This document shows, piece after piece, positions 61,081 through 64,000 of a stretch of 64,000 bases of DNA. The stretch comes from JBKEBQ01 sp047973225 (GTDB taxonomy: Bacteria > Bacillota_I > Bacilli_A > Erysipelotrichales > Erysipelotrichaceae): positions 1-64,000 of the forward strand of contig JBKEBQ010000017.1 in NCBI GenBank assembly GCA_047973225.1, in the 5' to 3' direction. The notes beneath the pieces are model-generated. The model had not been told where the DNA came from. It was given only the letters and a program-made list of their open reading frames with translations, and searched no databases. Numbering within the stretch: position 1 is the first letter of the stretch; every line of letters begins with the position of its first letter. The position numbers were made by a program, and so were the translations under genes.

Positions 61081-62577
61081 ATGGAAGACAATAATAAAAA
61101 ACAAATTCATGTAAAAAAACATTTATGGCCAGATGAAATTATGGCTAAAAAGCTAAAACGCAGAAATAGGGTGAGCATTGTTGCCTTACTCGTTGTGTGT
61201 TTTGGTCTAGGTTATGCTACAAACACGTTTCTTGCAAAAGGTGGTTCGCTAACGATAACAAGTACTGGTGAATCTGTGAGTGTTTCAGAAAAATTCAATA
61301 AAATCTACGATATTCTTGCGAATGAATGGTATTTTGGAAAAGACATTGAAGAATTGGATGCTAAGCTTATCGATAAGGCGATTAGTGGTATGAGTACGGA
61401 TGAAATAGATCCACATACAACATATATGGACAGTGAAACCACAAGCTCGTTGATGACATCTCTTAGTGGTTCTTTGGTGGGGATCGGAATCCAATACTAT
61501 GCTTTAGGTGATGAATTTTTAGTTGAGAAAGTGTATATGAATTCACCCGCACAAGAAAGTGGATTAAAAGAAGGCGATTTAATAAAAAAGGTAGATGGAA
61601 AAGCAATAGAGGGAATGGACAGTGAAAAAGTCAAAGCTATGATTACAGGAGAAGAAGGAACACAGGTTAGCGTGGAAGTGTTGCGTGGCCAAGAAAATAA
61701 AAAAATTGTGATGACACGTGCTGAAGTTTCGATTAGTGCATATGGATATATCAAGGATAATGTTGGCATTATTGAACTGTCTTCATTCTCGCAAAACAGT
61801 GCGCAAGAGGTTGAAAGTTATTTAGAATCCTTCAAACAAAAAGGTGTTGAACGGATTATTCTAGATGTTCGCAACAATGGAGGTGGGTATGTAGAAACCG
61901 CTATTGGGATTGCGAGTTTGTTTATTGAGAAAGGGGAGGTTGTCCTCTACCAAGAAGATAAAAATGGTGATTTCAGTGATGAGAAAACATACGGGGGAAC
62001 AAAATATGCGTTTGATCGGGTTGCTGTATTGGTGAATGAAAATACGGCCAGTGCTTCTGAATTGTTGAGTGCCGCTTTAAAATACTATATTGATGCCGAC
62101 ATTATTGGCGTTAACACCTATGGAAAAGGAACGGTCCAAAGAACGATTGAGTTTAGTGATGGGAGTGCATTTAAATATACAGTAGCAGAATGGTTGACAC
62201 CAAAAAAAGAAAAAATCAATCAAAAAGGTATTAAACCAACACAAGAAGTGAAACTGGACGAGGCAATCAATTACGCAGCAAATATTGAAGAAGATGTTGT
62301 ATATGAAGTAGATGGACTTGGTGAGAATATAAAAACAGTACAGGTATTTTTGAAGTTTTTGGGATATGATGTAGACCGTGTGGATGGTTACTTCTCGCAA
62401 GAAACACTCGCTGCTTTAAAAGCATATCAAACCAAAGAAGGAATGGAAGTAACAGGCAAAATTGATGAAGAGATAATTGAAAAGTTGATTACAAGTGGTT
62501 CTAGAAAATGGCATGATGAAAAAGAAACCTTAGATATACAAATGAACAAAGCTTTGGAGGTAGTCAATGGAAAATAA
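61081..62577 (+). CDS. S41-family C-terminal processing protease (CtpA/CtpB-like)
   Basis: Membrane-anchored extracytoplasmic protease of 498 residues: one N-terminal helix (about 32-50), a PDZ domain (from about 135, LVGIGIQYYALGDEF and AQESGLKEGDLIKKVDG), and the S41 core with DVRNNGGGYVETA, the catalytic Ser in NENTASASELLS and Lys in NTYGKGTVQ. The C-terminal 75 residues form a peptidoglycan-binding repeat (VQVFLKFLGYDVDRVDGYFS, ALKAYQTKEGMEV). Substrates are unknown. GTGAGGTAAGGCA precedes the ATG. Its end overlaps uvrB by 11 bases. Confidence 0.93.
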   Translation: MEDNNKKQIHVKKHLWPDEIMAKKLKRRNRVSIVALLVVCFGLGYATNTFLAKGGSLTITSTGESVSVSEKFNKIYDILANEWYFGKDIEELDAKLIDKAISGMSTDEIDPHTTYMDSETTSSLMTSLSGSLVGIGIQYYALGDEFLVEKVYMNSPAQESGLKEGDLIKKVDGKAIEGMDSEKVKAMITGEEGTQVSVEVLRGQENKKIVMTRAEVSISAYGYIKDNVGIIELSSFSQNSAQEVESYLESFKQKGVERIILDVRNNGGGYVETAIGIASLFIEKGEVVLYQEDKNGDFSDEKTYGGTKYAFDRVAVLVNENTASASELLSAALKYYIDADIIGVNTYGKGTVQRTIEFSDGSAFKYTVAEWLTPKKEKINQKGIKPTQEVKLDEAINYAANIEEDVVYEVDGLGENIKTVQVFLKFLGYDVDRVDGYFSQETLAALKAYQTKEGMEVTGKIDEEIIEKLITSGSRKWHDEKETLDIQMNKALEVVNGK

Positions 62578-64000
62578 TATATTTACCCTAGTTTCAAAGT
62601 TTCAGCCACAAGGAGATCAAATCAAAGCAATCCAACAATTAAGTGAAGGTGTAGCGGCAGGTAAAAAACATCAAGTATTGTTGGGAGCGACAGGAACAGG
62701 GAAAACCTTTACCGTTTCGAATGTAATAGCCAAAGTAAATAAACCTACTTTGGTTTTTGTTCATAATAAAACTTTGGCTGGACAGTTGTATAGTGAGTTT
62801 AAAGAGTTTTTTCCACACAATCGTGTTGAGTATTTTGTTTCTAATTTTGATTATTATCAACCAGAAGCTTATATTCCCACAAGTGATACCTATATTGATA
62901 AAACAGCCACAACCAATCAAGAGCTAGATATGTTGCGGATGGCTGCGGAAAACAGTGTATTGGAGAGAAGAGATACCATTATTATAGCTAGTGTTGCTTG
63001 TATTTATGGGGCTGCAAATCCTGAAACTTATCGTGGGATGTTTTTTAATATTCGTGTAAATGATGTAATTTCGCGTAAAGAACTATTAAAAAAGCTAGTG
63101 GATAGGCAATATAAGCGTAACGATGTCGATCTAGATCGCGGTTGTTTTCGTGTGCGTGGAGACAGTATTGAAGTGGCGATGGGCCATAGTGATGCCTATA
63201 TTTTACGGATTGAAATGTTTGATGATGTAATAGAAAGAATTGTTGAAGTAGATCCATTAACAGGCAAAGTTTTTCATGCATATCAAGTATATGTTGTATA
63301 TCCAGCAAGTGGGTATGCTACACCGAGGGAAAAAATTGACCAAGCCGTAGACACCATTGCTATTGAACTAAAGAAGCGATTGGCAAAGTTTCGTGAAGAA
63401 GATAAATTGTTAGAAGCACAACGACTTGAACAACGTACATTATATGATATGGAGGCACTAAAAGAGTTTGGCGTGTGTCCAGGCATTGAAAACTATTCTC
63501 GGCATATTGATGGACGAAAAGCAGGTGAGCGTCCCTATACACTGTTGGATTATTTTCCTGAGGATTTCCTATTGATTGTGGATGAAAGCCATGTGAGCTT
63601 ACCACAGGCTCGTGGAATGTACAATGGCGATCGAGCAAGAAAGACAACGCTTGTGAATTATGGGTTTCGATTACCTAGCGCTTTGGATAATCGACCGATG
63701 CGTTTTGAAGAACTAGAACAAAAAATGAACCAAGCTATTTATGTTTCTGCAACACCTGGAGACTATGAATTGGAAAAGACCAATGGTGAAATTGTTGAAC
63801 AAATTATTCGACCTACAGGACTTTTGGATCCTCGTGTCGAAGTACGAAAAACGATGGGACAAATCGATGATTTGGTAGATGAAATTCGCCAACAAATCCA
63901 AAAAGGAGAGCGAACATTAATTACGACGTTAACAGTGAATATGGCAGAAGATTTAACAAGTTATCTTAAGAATATGGATTTTAAAGTTGCTTGGTTACAT
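62567..64000 (+). CDS. uvrB: UvrABC system protein B, 3' end beyond the window
   Basis: Damage-verifying helicase of nucleotide excision repair. The 478 codons seen start FTLVSKFQPQGDQIKAIQQL and have Walker A GATGTGKTFTVSN, the beta-hairpin region FVSNFDYYQPEAYIP, and helicase motifs LLIVDESHVSLPQ and IYVSATPGDYE. The C-terminal helicase half and the UvrC-binding domain lie beyond 64000. GGAGGTAGTCA inside the end of ctpA sets the start, so the two genes are coupled. uvrA is expected downstream. Confidence 0.96.
   Translation, partial: MENNIFTLVSKFQPQGDQIKAIQQLSEGVAAGKKHQVLLGATGTGKTFTVSNVIAKVNKPTLVFVHNKTLAGQLYSEFKEFFPHNRVEYFVSNFDYYQPEAYIPTSDTYIDKTATTNQELDMLRMAAENSVLERRDTIIIASVACIYGAANPETYRGMFFNIRVNDVISRKELLKKLVDRQYKRNDVDLDRGCFRVRGDSIEVAMGHSDAYILRIEMFDDVIERIVEVDPLTGKVFHAYQVYVVYPASGYATPREKIDQAVDTIAIELKKRLAKFREEDKLLEAQRLEQRTLYDMEALKEFGVCPGIENYSRHIDGRKAGERPYTLLDYFPEDFLLIVDESHVSLPQARGMYNGDRARKTTLVNYGFRLPSALDNRPMRFEELEQKMNQAIYVSATPGDYELEKTNGEIVEQIIRPTGLLDPRVEVRKTMGQIDDLVDEIRQQIQKGERTLITTLTVNMAEDLTSYLKNMDFKVAWLH

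Noticed and set aside
1..64000. CRISPR arrays, tRNA, rRNA, tmRNA, RNase P RNA and known riboswitches
   Set aside because: No regularly spaced repeats, cloverleaf-type sequences or familiar riboswitch cores were found by eye in the intergenic regions; absence would need a covariance search to confirm.

Overview
The window is a low-GC Bacillota chromosome segment centred on the replication origin. The evidence is an AT-rich sequence, AGGAGG ribosome binding sites, and the classic origin order dnaA-dnaN-S4 protein-recF-gyrB-gyrA on the minus strand facing rpmH-rnpA-yidC-jag on the plus strand. The later cluster rpsF-ssb-rpsR-gdpP-rplI-dnaB-walJ-rlmH is also origin-proximal in Bacillus. Lineage is inference only; an Erysipelotrichia-like anaerobe would fit (oxygen-sensitive radical SAM enzymes, reduced gene content near oriC), but no rRNA or tRNA gene was seen to test this.

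Layout. 1-383: relics of an adenine deaminase gene and an IS256-type transposase. 613-9061: minus-strand gyrA, gyrB, recF, S4 protein, dnaN, dnaA. 9062-9552: oriC with clustered DnaA boxes. 9553-11623: rpmH, rnpA, yidC, jag. 11671-13571: a sulfatase-maturase-type radical SAM enzyme with a TauE/SafE anion exporter. 13701-14663: a BadF-type sugar kinase. 14851-16950: an ArsR-controlled arsenic operon whose arsC is broken by a stop codon. 17133-19251: an OmpR-type two-component system. 19320-21515: rnmV-rsmA-ispE. 22939-27229: an ABC importer of the ferric/2-aminoethylphosphonate family, with a terminal gene fusing a winged helix to a nucleotidyltransferase.

27414-33605 is an accessory island. 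It holds a decayed RiPP-type locus (frameshifted ABC ATPase, intact permease, a 35-residue peptide gene, and a radical SAM/SPASM gene that has lost its cluster motif) and a convergent ABC-FtsX transporter with a secreted basic protein. 33905-41197 returns to housekeeping genes: tsaC-rpiB-glyA, a cyclophilin lipoprotein, HAD phosphatases, ispD, and a phosphohexomutase. 41362-47669 is a second importer of the same family, with a YesMN-type two-component system, divergent from the phosphohexomutase; hexose phosphate uptake is a reasonable guess. 47670-50350 has relics of a lactococcin 972-type bacteriocin locus next to an intact LytTR/DUF3021 pair. 50567-64000 is mostly housekeeping: rpsF-ssb-rpsR, gdpP-rplI-dnaB-walJ, sodA, rlmH, ptsH, pgcA, ctpA and the start of uvrB.

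Transcription follows replication: genes left of oriC lie on the minus strand and most genes to its right on the plus strand. The minus-strand exceptions on the right are mainly accessory genes or relics. A recurring feature is an extended -10 promoter ending six bases before an ATG without a ribosome binding site (rnmV, ispD, rlmH and a lipoprotein gene), suggesting a set of leaderless mRNAs.
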